Assembly: GCA_963210315.1 (NCBI GenBank) | Contig: OY723277.1 | Location: forward strand, 1,674,001-1,738,000 | Reading direction: 5' to 3' | DNA: 64,000 nt | Origin: Rhynchopus euleeides | Lineage: Eukaryota; Euglenozoa; Diplonemea; Diplonemida; Diplonemidae | Shown: piece after piece, positions 31,202-41,509 of the stretch | How positions within the stretch are numbered: position 1 is the first letter of the stretch | Layout: every line of letters begins with the position of its first letter | Program-made: the position numbers and the translations under genes | The notes under the pieces: model-generated | Databases searched by the model: none | What the model was told of the DNA's origin: nothing | The model's input: only the letters and a program-made list of their open reading frames with translations

Positions 31202-32405
31202 GAGCCACGCAGATGTCCTTGCCACAGACAAGCAGTTACACAACTCCAGACAACCCACGTCGATGCCCAGTAGAGCGAACGAATCCACACAACGAACCGA
31301 AGCTGCAGCCCTTCTCTTCCTTTGCACCTCCGGAATATTTCCACCTCCTGTGTTCCTGCGGCCGCCACACCAACTGTGTGGGGCGGCAGCAGCTGTCGAT
31401 CCGGCCGGCAACGACACAGGCAAGGGCCTGTCCTGCCGCGCCACTACACGTGCCTTGCACACTTGTACCAACACTGGTCCCCTTCCTGTTTCAGACGTCT
31501 GCTCTGTCTGGCCGATGGCCAGCGTCGTTAACTCTTGCTTTTTGCGTCCCCGTTCCGTGCAGCTGCATTCCGTCACGGCATGTGGCTGCGAGCACGATCA
31601 CTGCCTTTTGCCCGTTGAAAGGGGGAGACATTGTGTGCTCTGTACATAACCAGAGATCCATGCAGGTCTGAATGCAGTGCCCCAACCCAAATCCGCCCAC
31701 ACTTTGTACGTAATGGCATGTCACGACATGGCAGCACTTCCTGCACATCTGAGTCACACACATCATCCCCACCGACCCTTCACAGGCACGTGTTGCGTTC
31801 TACACATACACCAAGCACAATGGGCAGCATGGGTCACGTCGTGGCGGGTGTGCTCGGACTGGTCAACTTTGTCTTCCTGTGCTGCGTGCTGGGTGACGGG
31901 CGGAGTCTGGTGGTCGCTTCACACGGCGTGGCAGGTATCGGTGCCTACCACGACTACCGTGGGTTCGGGTGGAGCGACAACAAGGCGTGGCTGAAGGGTC
32001 TTGGGTGCACCGAGCACAAGGACCGTGGTCTTGCCATCGAGGCATTCACCTTCATCGCGCTGTTCTTCACGGCTTTCGCAGTGCTGCTGAACCTGCTCGG
32101 TGCCCAGTCCGGGAAGGGGACCTACGGGATGATCTCGCTTGGTCTGAATGCAGCCAACGCTGTGTTCCTGCTGATTGCCTTCTCCCTGGTGGCGTCGCTG
32201 TACGATGAGAGCTTCGGGTGTGACTTGGTTGACATCTCCGTGTCCACCTGGTACGACCTGAACTACGGGCTCCCCTTCATGGTGCTGGGGTTCGTCTTCT
32301 CCCTTGCCAACGTGGGTGCCCTTGCCGCCATGGGTGCCCTGTCGGACGCAGCTGCTGCAGATGTTCTCGCTGAGACGCCTGCTGCATAGACGCACCTTGT
32401 GTCAC
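31147..32405 (+). repeat. 1.25-kb tandem segmental duplication, unit 2
   Basis: Partner of 28022-29282. The trailer after copy 4 (32390-32450) matches the trailer after copy 1 (27964-28022), not that after copy 2. This pattern indicates exchange between array members. Confidence 0.85.
31820..32389 (+). CDS. Four-transmembrane protein, copy 4 (189 aa)
   Basis: Same protein as copy 2 apart from a Val/Ala change in the tail; most DNA differences are synonymous. All four membrane segments, the Gly-x-Gly...Asp..Gly..Trp loop motif, Cys63 and Cys134 are present. It has the same leader ahead of the ATG. It ends in TAG, followed by the 59-bp trailer shared with copy 1. The low non-synonymous difference among copies suggests purifying selection or recent homogenisation. 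Confidence 0.85.
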   Translation: MGSMGHVVAGVLGLVNFVFLCCVLGDGRSLVVASHGVAGIGAYHDYRGFGWSDNKAWLKGLGCTEHKDRGLAIEAFTFIALFFTAFAVLLNLLGAQSGKGTYGMISLGLNAANAVFLLIAFSLVASLYDESFGCDLVDISVSTWYDLNYGLPFMVLGFVFSLANVGALAAMGALSDAAAADVLAETPAA

Positions 32406-32451
32406 ACCTCAGGGCACCCCTCCCCTGGACCGTGCAGTCCTCCCTCGTGCA

Positions 32452-33331
32452 GCACCACGTCGCTGCCTCCGGCACTGCCCCTTTTACACGTTCATTTCCT
32501 GCTGGCGATGCGAAGCTTCATGCGAGTATCCCATGTAGGAGTAAGCTTAGCTTTGTGTTGATTCATCTTTGGATTACATGTACACCTCTCTGCAGTGGCA
32601 CACCCCATCTTCTCCTCGCCCGATGAAGTCGTCCCACACACCCTTTCGTCCTGCACACCTGGATGGTCAGATTCCGAACGCACCTCGCTGATTACACCAT
32701 GTATTCTTCTTCACGTACGTTTCTACGATGAGAATGCCGTAAGTTATTTAGCCTCTGAGTCGATCTCGGCGGGCTTCCCAACATAACACTGGTCGGGCGA
32801 CCAGCCCCGTGCCGATCAGTGCCCTTTGCCCTGCGTTCTTCTGTTCACCACCCTCAAGGCATGGCAGGTTGCCCATCTTCTCGAGCCTTCCTTGGGGGTT
32901 CTCCCGGTGACTGGCCAGCGGCTTTCCGCATATTTTATGCAGGGCTCGCATGTGGCGCCTCCCGCCCCCTCCTCTTACAGCGCGCCCGTGCGGTAAAACT
33001 CTGTGCAGCTGAGCGGTGGTTTACAAGCGCTGCAGTGTATACCAACCGGCTGCACGGATTCCATGTACAACAACACATTGCAATGACGCCCAGTCCCCCA
33101 GCCCCCGTCCCACCCCCAGCCGCAGCTGCTGAGAACTGGATGCTTTTGGCCTCATGTGTTTCGGGGTATTCTCCCTACGCCAGATCTTGTGCCTGCGGAT
33201 GCAACCCCTCACCGGCATTCCTCACATCCACACCTTCACACCCGCCGACACAGCGGCTTTCCTTTGAAAATTGGGCCCCCCTACCCCACCCAACCGCAAC
33301 CGCAACCAACAGGACTACACAGGCAGCAGCC
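32452..33331. other. Spacer upstream of the divergent 4TM gene
   Basis: No gene or repeat recognised. The frame of the 4TM gene stays open upstream to 32819 but without membrane or domain features. AG acceptor candidates lie at about 33310-33330. Confidence 0.45.
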
Positions 33332-34078
33332 ATGGGGAGCATCGGGCATGTCTTCAGCGGGTTCTTCGCCTCTGCGGCCTGCTTCATGCTCACAGCCTCC
33401 CTGACCGACGGGCAGAGCTTCGCCAAGAGGAAGAACCCCGGAGACATCACGTGGAACGGGTCCCTCTCGGGCGTGATTGCAAAGGAGGACTACGGCATCG
33501 GGCTCTACCACGATGTCTACGGGCAGAAGTGGGAGGACCGCCAGCACTACCTGCACAGCTGCTCCGAGTACGAGGACAGAGGGCTGGCGATGTTCAGCTT
33601 CGCCGTGCTGGGCCTGATTTGCGCTGCCTTCACAGCTCTGTTCAACCTGCTGGGTGCGCAATCCGGTAATCCGATGTTCGGGCTTGCAGCCGTCGGGTCG
33701 AATGCCGCACTCGCTGTCTTCCTCGTGATTGCTGTCTCCCTTGCCGCATCTATCTATGACGAGGTGCTCGACTGCTTTGGATCCACCTTCCGCGTCAAGG
33801 ACGTGATGGATGTGAACTACGCTATGCCTTTCATGTCCATCGCCGGATTTTTCGCCGTCGTCAGCATCCTCGTCCTCTTCGTGACAGAAGCCACGACCAG
33901 CTCGGAGTCACCTGAGGCGGGCGAGGCAGATGCTGCTGCTGACGCACCTGCCGGCGCTGCTGCGGCACCTCCTGCCGATGCCAGCTCGAAGGACATCCCT
34001 GACCACGACCCCACACCGGAGAAGGCTGGTGGGGAGGAGAAGAAGGGCGAGGAGGGCGACATGGCTCCTGCGATGTAA
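33332..34078 (+). CDS. Divergent four-transmembrane protein (248 aa)
   Basis: A paralogue of copies 1-4: it begins Met-Gly-Ser-Ile-Gly-His-Val and keeps the loop motif (Gly-Ile-Gly-Leu-Tyr-His-Asp61-x-x-Gly64-x-x-Trp67 then Cys77), the Asp-Arg-Gly-Leu-Ala before segment 2, the Asn-Leu-Leu-Gly-Ala-Gln-Ser-Gly after it, and Ser-Ile-Tyr-Asp-Glu-x-x-x-Cys after segment 3. It differs by a longer first loop and a ~60-residue hydrophilic C-terminal tail rich in Ala, Pro, Glu and Lys. The start is chosen by alignment with the shorter copies. It lies 940 bp downstream of copy 4 on the same strand. Confidence 0.85.
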   Translation: MGSIGHVFSGFFASAACFMLTASLTDGQSFAKRKNPGDITWNGSLSGVIAKEDYGIGLYHDVYGQKWEDRQHYLHSCSEYEDRGLAMFSFAVLGLICAAFTALFNLLGAQSGNPMFGLAAVGSNAALAVFLVIAVSLAASIYDEVLDCFGSTFRVKDVMDVNYAMPFMSIAGFFAVVSILVLFVTEATTSSESPEAGEADAAADAPAGAAAAPPADASSKDIPDHDPTPEKAGGEEKKGEEGDMAPAM

Positions 34079-34863
34079 CAAGGCTGCGGCATGTAATGAA
34101 CTGCGAAAGGGGGAGACATGTCGAAAAATAACAACTGCGCCAAGCAGGTGGTGCCTCCTTCGGTGGGGGGTGGTTCGCCGTGGTTCCATCCTCCGCATGT
34201 GCGAAGCAGATGAAGTGTATTAAGGACTTCCTTTGGGCTAATCAACATATCGCTACATCTCTCTCGGGGCACAACCCGCTGCATAACGATGAAACCCCCC
34301 CTCTGACGCCCTCCGGAGGCCTGGCGTTTGGATCTCCTCCTTCGCTGTTTCACGAAGAAAAGCCCCCCCCACCCCCACCCCCCACCCCGCCCGTCCCCCG
34401 GGCACACATTGCAAGAGGGACTACTCCTCCTACTTCATGTCCCCACCTCTCTCCGAGTTACTCTCCTGCCTCCTGTTCTCTTCTACGCTGTAACACATAC
34501 ACATATGGCATGTCTGTGGGAATGAAGCCTTCTTGGATGCTGGGGTATACGCGCGTACTGTAGGTAACATAACACAGCTTTCTCACTGTTCCGCGGAAGA
34601 CGCGGGTTTAGGGTGGGAAGGGGGCAGGGAAAGGAAGGGGGGTGGGGTGGGGTGGGGGCAACGGGGGCTCCAATTTAACGTGTTTTTTATTCTTGTAGCC
34701 TCATGCAATGAAGGAGGAAATGGAACACGGAGAAAGCAGGTCATTCGAGTTTACGGCACGCGTAGTGTCGTAATTGCAGAGCCACATCTCACCTCATCAC
34801 AGGTCGAGGTGTGTGCGTTTCACCACAACTCTCACAACCTCTCCCAAACAACCAAACAACACA
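34079..34863. other. Intergenic spacer
   Basis: C-rich and G-rich tracts, no gene. A TTTTTTATTCTTGTAG tract near 34684-34699 is a good splice-acceptor candidate for the next gene. Confidence 0.45.
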
Positions 34864-35880
34864 ATGCCGGACCGGAACGCAACCGTGATCATCGACCAGG
34901 CGTGGATCGATGTTCCGACCCCGGTTGTTCCGGGAAACGCAGCGGGGGTGGACGGCACCCCCGACTGCGTGTTTCCGGAGTGCGGGGCGCTGCACTCCGA
35001 CGCGCACTCGTCTGTGTGTCGCATGTGTGGAAGGCGGACGACGAAGAGCTGCCTGAAGGCCTACATGGAGGGCACGGGGGATCAGACGGTCGAGAAGATG
35101 ACCGACCAGTGGATGGAGCCACACTGGGTCTGCCCCCTCTGCGCGCTGTATCTCCACAATGGTGAGGCAACATGGACCCTCAAGGAGGAGGACGAGGGCG
35201 ACGCCGATGCCAACATGAGTGACGCTACGCCCAAGGTGAGGGACCTCTGGGAGTTGATGAGGGGTGTGGATAACCCAAACACCAAGGCAATTCTGGAGGA
35301 GGTCTTAGATGATATGCAGAGGAAGGAGCGGCAGGCGAAGCTGGAACGCGAGGGACTGACCGGCACCCGCATCACGGTGGTGGAGCAATGGCGCCACCGG
35401 ATGCAGTCGCCAGCGCTGCACGCAATGGCCATGAGGGCACTGCGTGATCGTTTCGGGAAGGGGGCGGACGATGCGGCTGCGGCAGCGACCGGGCCCCAGC
35501 ACGAACTTCGGGTCGCGCTCTCCGTGTTGGACATCCTGATCCCCATCGTGTCGACGAAGCCTGAGGCAGTGCAAGCTGCCCACAACCTCCTGGTCCGCTT
35601 GGAGGGGCTGCGCCTCCGGGAGTGGTACGGGCTCGCGGCGCAGCTGCACTGGGAGCGGCGGCTGGAGGGCATGCCGGCAAGCGCGCTGACGGAGCAACTA
35701 TTCAGGTCGCTCCAGAGCCAAGCCCAGAGCGAGGGCGAGAAGGAGAAGGCCAACAACAAGCGGCGCCGCACCGAGGGCGCGTGGGACGAGGAGGAAGAGA
35801 GGCCAGTGGTGCCGAAGGGAGGTAAGGGGGGAAAGGGATCCAACAAGGGCTTCAACAAGGGATCCAAGTGGGGCAAGTGA
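34864..35880 (+). CDS. Zinc-finger protein with basic Gly/Lys tail (338 aa)
   Basis: The ATG at 34864 follows a Thr/Asn-poor leader with an acceptor upstream; the frame is open from 34774. Residues 35-93 hold a Cys/His cluster (Cys35, Cys40, Cys52, Cys55, Cys63, His87, Cys90, Cys93) with PHD- or RING-like spacing. A helical middle region follows, then acidic and Lys-Arg-Arg-Arg stretches, and a C-terminus of Lys-Gly-Gly/Asn-Lys-Gly repeats that suggests nucleic-acid binding. It ends in TGA, but the same frame continues open for 939 nt through the 90-bp repeat array. It could be a chromatin or RNA-binding protein, or a Gag-like retroelement protein; I cannot decide. Confidence 0.7.
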   Translation: MPDRNATVIIDQAWIDVPTPVVPGNAAGVDGTPDCVFPECGALHSDAHSSVCRMCGRRTTKSCLKAYMEGTGDQTVEKMTDQWMEPHWVCPLCALYLHNGEATWTLKEEDEGDADANMSDATPKVRDLWELMRGVDNPNTKAILEEVLDDMQRKERQAKLEREGLTGTRITVVEQWRHRMQSPALHAMAMRALRDRFGKGADDAAAAATGPQHELRVALSVLDILIPIVSTKPEAVQAAHNLLVRLEGLRLREWYGLAAQLHWERRLEGMPASALTEQLFRSLQSQAQSEGEKEKANNKRRRTEGAWDEEEERPVVPKGGKGGKGSNKGFNKGSKWGK

Positions 35881-36803
35881 CAAGCCACACCTGCGCAGGG
35901 AGAGCCGGGGTTGTGCGGGCCGGCGACACCTCCCTCAGACACACCGCCACTGCACACACAGTCCACACTTCAAGGGGAACCAGCGGTGCCACAAGCTCAA
36001 GGGGAGCAGAATTCACGCATGCCGTGGCGAGTAAAAGCGCAAACCACACAGCCCAGTGCTCAAGGGGAGCCAGCGGCGCATCAAGCTCAAGGGGAGCAGA
36101 ACCCACGCACGCCGTGGCTAGTAAAAACGGAAATCACACAGCCCAGTGCTCAAGGGGAGCCAGCGGCGAAGCAAGCTCAAGGGGAGCAGAATCCACGCAC
36201 GCCGTGGCTAGTAAAAACGGAAATCACACAGCCCAGTGCTCAAGGGGAGCCAGCGGCGCATCAAGCTCAAGGGGAGCAGAATCCACGCACGCCGTGGCTA
36301 GTAAAAACGGAAATCACACAGCCCAGTGCTCAAGGGGAGCCAGCGGCGCATCAAGCTCAAGGGGAGCAGAATCCACGCACGCCGTGGCTAGTAAAAACGC
36401 AAATCACACAGCCCAGTGCTCAAGGGGAGCCAGCGGCGAAGCAAGCTCAAGGGGAGCAGAAACCACGCACGCCGTGGATAGTAAAAACGAAAATCACACA
36501 GCCCAGTGCTCAAGGGGAGCCAGCGGCGAAGCAAGCTCAAGGGGAGCAGAATCCACGCACGCCGTGGCTAGTAAAAACGCAAATCACACAGCCCAGTGCT
36601 CAAGGGGAGCCAGCGGTGCATCAAGCTCAGGGGGAGCAGAATCCACGCACACCGTGGTTAGTAAGAATACAGCCCAGTGCTCAGGGGGAGCAAATGGCGC
36701 AGCAAGATCACGGGATGACGCCACACAGGCCGTGGCCGGTCACCAACACTGCTCGGAGAGAGCAGGCGACAGAGCGGGCCGGCCCAGCAGTGCAGCAGAC
36801 TGA
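35868..36803 (+). CDS. Repeat protein, 30-aa units (frame uncertain)
   Basis: The 90-bp repeat keeps more than one frame open. Frame A (35868-36803, 311 aa) gives Ser/Gly/Ala units with Asn-His-Thr sequons and one Cys. Frame B, the frame of the upstream zinc-finger gene, gives Gln/Pro units around Ala-Gln-Gly-Glu-Pro and stays open from just after its TGA to 36819. An Ala-Gln-Gly-Glu-Pro block appears within a few codons of the TGA, so frame B could be a read-through extension. Substitutions between units do not favour either frame. The array may also be only an untranslated region. Confidence 0.3.
   Translation: MGQVTSHTCAGRAGVVRAGDTSLRHTATAHTVHTSRGTSGATSSRGAEFTHAVASKSANHTAQCSRGASGASSSRGAEPTHAVASKNGNHTAQCSRGASGEASSRGAESTHAVASKNGNHTAQCSRGASGASSSRGAESTHAVASKNGNHTAQCSRGASGASSSRGAESTHAVASKNANHTAQCSRGASGEASSRGAETTHAVDSKNENHTAQCSRGASGEASSRGAESTHAVASKNANHTAQCSRGASGASSSGGAESTHTVVSKNTAQCSGGANGAARSRDDATQAVAGHQHCSERAGDRAGRPSSAAD
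35955..36720 (+). repeat. 90-bp minisatellite, about 8 units
   Basis: Units of exactly 90 bp (for example 36061-36150) containing CAAGGGGAGCCAGCGG and CACGCACGCCGTGG. Unit-to-unit changes are single substitutions; the outer units are most diverged. The exact multiple of three suits coding sequence. Confidence 0.95.
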
Positions 36804-36819
36804 CAGCATGCCTGCGTGA

Positions 36820-38155
36820 GGCGTGCTGCTTCCCCCCCTGGGGTACCTCTTCCAACAAACAAGAACCGCCCAGAATGCCTGGCTTTGTTTTTTCCAGTTA
36901 TTTACCCCACCCCCCCACCTCCCCCCAGAAAAGCTTTCCTCGACACTACACGAAAGAATGACGCATACTGCGCGGGACTTGCCGTACCCCTGCAACAGAA
37001 GGGATGAACCTAACAAAGAGGAATCGCGGGGGCTCGACGGGGGCGGGTGGGGGCAGACGCATTGATCGTGCCCCTCCCGCCCCTGCTGCCTCTCTCTGTC
37101 CCCCTCTCTGAGCGGCGAATGGGGTCAACTCTGCGCCTTATGGGCGTCCCTCCCTAGAGTGGTTGTTAAGGCCTCCGGCTGTCGCCTCGACTGGTGTGTG
37201 CAAAGGGGTGTATGTATGTTGTGTGAATGTGTGCTCAGTGGACATCGCATTGAGAGCCGGTTTGCTTGCCACGTCTTGTTGTAATGACGTTATGCCCTCA
37301 TCCCCCCTATATGACCACACCAACATGAGTAAAATCAAGAGAATCGGATGGCAGGATACTTGCCATGCCGCGTATGAGCGGGTTTTGCAGATCTCAGACC
37401 TCAGACTCCAGACTTCAGATCCCCTCCAGTGAAAGGAGACCACCCTTGTGATTCCTTCTTCTTCTACTTCCTCTGCTTTCTCTGCTTCACTACCACCCCC
37501 ACCCCACCCCTGGACCTCCCTTTCCAGATCCTTGCCCGCAGATAACATGCGTCGACGCATCTGCGGCACATACACAAAGTCAGGCAGAGGTGGGGTAACC
37601 CTTCTGTCGTCTTGCTTGCAACATCACCTCCATTTCCATATTATTGGCCGACCCTCGTGAAGAGCGAGATTCGGCCGCAATGTGCACAGGGGCAGGCAGA
37701 CTAAGGTTGGGTGTGGGTGGATGGGGATGGGACTGCTCCGAGAGATGGGGTGGGGTGAACATGATGATGGTCCCTGTTTGCGGTGGCGGGGCGCACTGCA
37801 AGCCCCTCATATTATGCAATCTGGACCCGCTCTTCTTGCCAGGGCCTGCGGTCAGTTGTTGTTGCCGCCACGATCCCCCTACTTCCCTTTTGTTGACAAA
37901 CAGCCTTCTTTGGCCTTTGCTTCTTCTGGTTGCGGGGAGGGGAGTGGAACCTTCGCCCAGAAGAAAAGAGAAATGTGAGAAATCGTAAGGTGGTGCTGCC
38001 TCGCAAAAAACTGGCTGTAAAGTGACACATCTTGACACACAGTGGCACAGAGCGGAAGGCACCCGTTGTTTTTGGTGGCTGCGGCGAAGAAGGAGAGGAG
38101 CGGTGTTGCTGCATGTGTATGGTTGTCGTGAGCACGGTCCGGGGGGGGGGGGGGG
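36820..38155. other. Intergenic stretch
   Basis: No gene recognised. It holds the ~50-bp block at 38010-38062 shared with 14990-15045, C-runs and a G-run immediately before the next element. Confidence 0.4.
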
Positions 38156-39309
38156 CTAGGGGGGGTCAAATGCCACCCTTTTACGTGGACAAACACGATT
38201 TTTCAAAAAACCGGCGCAGAGGCCCCAAAGCCCCCGTAAACCCTCCAAACCCCCCCAGATCGGTCCGGAAACCCATCGAACCCCACTTTTCCACCATTCC
38301 GGGCACCTCAGGTGCCCGAATTGGGGTACCTAAATTTTGTGCCACCGTTTGGTACCGGACAGTGCCACTGTGTGGGAGGTTGGAAAAGAAAATGCCCCAA
38401 CACACCACATCTGAGGGTTGCAATGCATGTTGCTTGCCAACCACGTCATCCGGTGGGTGTCAGGCGCTATGTAGGTGGCATTAGCCAGGTCTTCGATGAG
38501 TTCTGGCTTGTATATGTACCTCCCTGCCACCATGCACCGGGAGGCTGCCTGTAGGTACGGAACAAGTCCAGATGGTCGTGTGATTCCTGTGCAGCAGTGC
38601 TCCACAACCGGGATGTGTTGACAACGACTGTTGCAACACGAGCTGTACATTCCGGGAACACACGAAGTGCGCTGTCGTGGTACCCATTGTGCCAGAATTG
38701 GTAGTTGCTGCGGTCTACTTTGCCTGGCCCAAGAGCACTGGTACTGAACGGTGCAATATGCGTGGCGAGGTGAATGCAACGGAAGGGCGCAAAGTCAATA
38801 CAGCTCTCGGATGGCGGGTGGTGGTGCCACTAGTGTGTGACGTTCACTCGAGGATACAACGCATCACAATGAATCAGCAACCGTGGACCGAGTACAATAC
38901 GCTCTCTGTGGCTGGTGTGGGGGACAAAGGCAGTGCCTGTGCCGCAGGCAGGGAGGTACATATACAAGCCAGAACACATCGAAGACCTGGCTCATGCCAC
39001 CTACATAGCGCCTGACACCCACCGGATGACGTGGTTGGCAAGCAACATGCATTGCAACCCTCAGATGTGGTGTGTTGGGGCATTTTCTTTTCCAACCTCC
39101 CACACAGTGGCACTGTCCGGTACCAAACGGTGGCACAAAATTTAGGTACCCCAATTCGGGCACCTGAGGTGCCCGGAATGGTGGAAAAGTGGGGTTCGAT
39201 GGGTTTCCGGACCGATCTGGGGGGGTTTGGAGGGTTTACGGGGGCTTTGGGGCCTCTGCGCCGGTTTTTTGAAAAATCGTGTTTGTCACCCCCATTTGAC
39301 CCCCCCTAG
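38156..39309. mobile_element. 1.15-kb TIR element (CTAGGGGGGGTCAAATG ends)
   Basis: Termini CTAGGGGGGGTCAAATG and its inverse; the inverted arms are about 375 bp and nearly perfect (38156-38540 and 38935-39309). The unique centre is about 390 bp. Both arms encode, reading inward to outward, the same ~65-residue stretch that looks like the C-terminus of a protein (Tyr-Ile-Tyr-Lys-Pro...Trp-Leu-Ala-Ser-Asn-Met-His). The arms may thus have captured part of a transposase gene. Confidence 0.85.
38330..38779 (-). pseudogene. Possible protein remnant in TIR element
   Basis: A 149-aa ORF on the minus strand whose last ~65 residues lie in the inverted arm, so they are duplicated on the plus strand (38915-39145). 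The composition of that part (balanced, with conserved residues in both arms) is more protein-like than its surroundings. No domain recognised. Confidence 0.3.
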
Positions 39310-40494
39310 GCATACTTGTACCCCCATATGGGGAAGGCCAAAAATATGGGGAAAATATGGGGGGAATATGGGGGGTTTTTCAAGTCCTGTTCCCCCATAT
39401 TTCCCCCATATGGGGGATATATGGGGGAAAACCCAGGGGTTCCTCAGGTGGAAGCAGTCGGCAAACAGTTCTCTTCGTTCTGCTTTTCACAGGGTGTGAA
39501 TTCAGCCACTGACAGGGGACGTCTAGCACCTTGCAGAGCCATCTCACCTCGTCGATTTCTGCAGAGAGGAAACGCCCGGCTGAAGTGCTCGAGTCAGACC
39601 ACAAAAGGTGCTGTGAGAGTGCCGACCGCCACTTTCTTCAAGTCTGAGTAGCGGCCATCAGAGCATGCCGTCCAGTAGTCCTGTCTTTGCTGGCAGAACA
39701 GTTGCGTCCTGCAGCCAGTCCTTGTACTGGCCTTCACAGGTCTCATTCCACCCGGCAGATGCAGCTTGAACATGTCAAGCTGCCTGGTGACGAGCGTCGA
39801 CTCCGACTTTTCGGCGCTCGGAGCGGTCAAAAGCGGCGGAAGCGCCTGACACCCCAGAATGCACTGCTTGTGAATTCCCTTGTCTAATTAAGGATCCCAG
39901 GGGGCAGTTCGCAATCGCAAACACACCAGAGGAGGAGGACAGCGAGTGTGAGAGTGACGTGCCGGACAGGACTTAAAAACACAAGAGTGTGTGTTGTGAG
40001 GAGCTGTTAACCCTGAACGCGCTATGTGTGTCTGTGCGTATGTGTCCACCACCGCTGCCGCTGTCACTGCGGTGCCCCGCCAAACCGGGAAGCGTTCGCT
40101 CTCCGCTGCTGCTGTATCGGCGCAGGAGAGGAACGGAAGGTCGGTGCGACCCACCTGGGGGAATCTTCCAGGGGGGCAGACCTGGCCACACCTGAACGAG
40201 CGCGCACCTCCCCAGGATCGGACTCCTGGTGGAGTCCCCAACAAGGCATGATGCCAGTTTCGCGTACTTCGTGTGTGTGTCCGTGCATGAGTGGTTTGAT
40301 GCTCTCCCGTTGCAGCACGAATACCCCCATATCCCCCCATATGGGCCCCATATTTCCCCCATATTCCCCCATATTTTACCGGTTTTTCCCCATATTTTCA
40401 GCCTTTTTCCCCATATGGGGGCGGGGTTTTGAGACCCCCCATATTTCCCCCACATTTAGGGGGTTCCCCATATGGGGGGACAAGTATGCCTAGG
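39305..40494. mobile_element. TIR element with CCCCATATGGGG satellites
   Basis: Inverted ends CCTAGGCATACTTGT at 39305-39319 and ACAAGTATGCCTAGG at 40480-40494. Just inside each end is an array of CCCCATATGGGG words (39320-39430 and 40320-40480). It shares the CCTAGG with the preceding element, so the two abut. The ~880-bp centre has no recognised gene. Confidence 0.85.
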
Positions 40495-40755
40495 GGGGGG
40501 GGCGCCCCTACCTGTGCTCCCCTACAGGGGGTAACGAAGAAGTATAATAGAATCAGCGCGCATCGAGTCGAGGGGGGGGTCGGCGAGTGTGCCAGTCTTC
40601 AGAGTCCTCTCCCACCCACCCACCCCCGCGGGCCGTCCCCACCACAGGCACTCATTCATTTCAGACTGCATGTGCCCCCAGGTTCTCCGGTCCCTCTGTT
40701 GATACGTGGGTTGCCCCCCCCCCCCCCGGCGACCTACACGACGCGCTGGCAGAAA
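40495..40755. other. C/G-run spacer
   Basis: Homopolymer-rich spacer; nothing recognised. Confidence 0.4.
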
Positions 40756-40759
40756 TTTC

Positions 40760-40983
40760 CTGAACCGGTTTGAAAACAGTAACCGGTTCCTTGGGAACCG
40801 GTTGAAATCACAACGGCAAACCGGTTACTGACAAATCCGAACCGGTTGAGGACAGGTTCAGAACCGGCTGGGACCGGTTCTGAAACTGGCAAGAACCGGT
40901 TCGTGAACCGGTTTGCAGGAACCGGTTTCAGAACCGGTTCCAGAACCGGTTCTGAAACCGGTTCCCCCAGTCCTGACCGGATT
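40760..40983. repeat. AACCGGTT satellite, array 1
   Basis: More than a dozen GAACCGGTTC/AACCGGTT palindromes in about 220 bp, directly followed by copy 3 of the 130-bp dispersed repeat. A second array is at 46520-46685. Confidence 0.9.
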
Positions 40984-41118
40984 TCTATAGGGGGACCCTT
41001 TCGAATTTTTTTTTCGGGGGGTAAATTGAACGTTTTTGGCCATTTGAAGCCACTGCGACCATTCCCGGGCCTCGGAAATCAGATTCTTGCCCCTCAAATG
41101 CGGTACCGGTCCGGACGA
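40984..41118 (+). repeat. 130-bp dispersed repeat, copy 3
   Basis: Same landmarks as 4484-4617, to which it is closer than to copy 2. It is placed immediately after the AACCGGTT array, whereas copy 1 follows the CCGGACATGTCCGG array. So this repeat is twice adjacent to a palindromic satellite. Confidence 0.85.
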
Positions 41119-41509
41119 AAATCCGGACCGGAACCGCAGGTACCGCATGCAGCCGCCCCAGCGCCGCCCTCCCCACCCCCCTCCCCAGCCTGTCCCAGAA
41201 GAGGTCGCTTTTCCCATTGGTGCCTGCCTATGTATTGCCTCTGTTGTGCCTGCGCCTGTGCCTCCCTGCCAGGGCTGTTCCTAACTGGGGGGCTTGTTCC
41301 CCACTTTCAGGATTCTGAACTTTTTTTCTAAGAATTTTTGTAAGGGGAAAAAAAGTTTTTTTCTAAGAATTTTGTTAGGGGAATTTTTTTCTAAGGTTGT
41401 TTCGCAGAGGAATTTTTTTTTCTAAGTTTTCCCCAGTCGACAGGGCGCGGACAAGGATGGAAGGGAAGTCTGTCCCCCGTACAGTTCGCCTTGCTGGCCA
41501 ACTGGAGAG
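41119..41509. other. Non-coding spacer
   Basis: Includes three short T-rich near-repeats (TTTTTTTCTAAG type, 41320-41430). No gene. Confidence 0.4.

Noticed and set aside
30737..31576. 279-aa minus-strand ORF across 4TM copy 3
   Set aside because: Antisense of a membrane-protein gene and its spacer; His/Gln/Val-rich mirror composition, repeated only because the locus is duplicated.
35955..36720. CRISPR-like array
   Set aside because: Contiguous 90-bp minisatellite without spacers.
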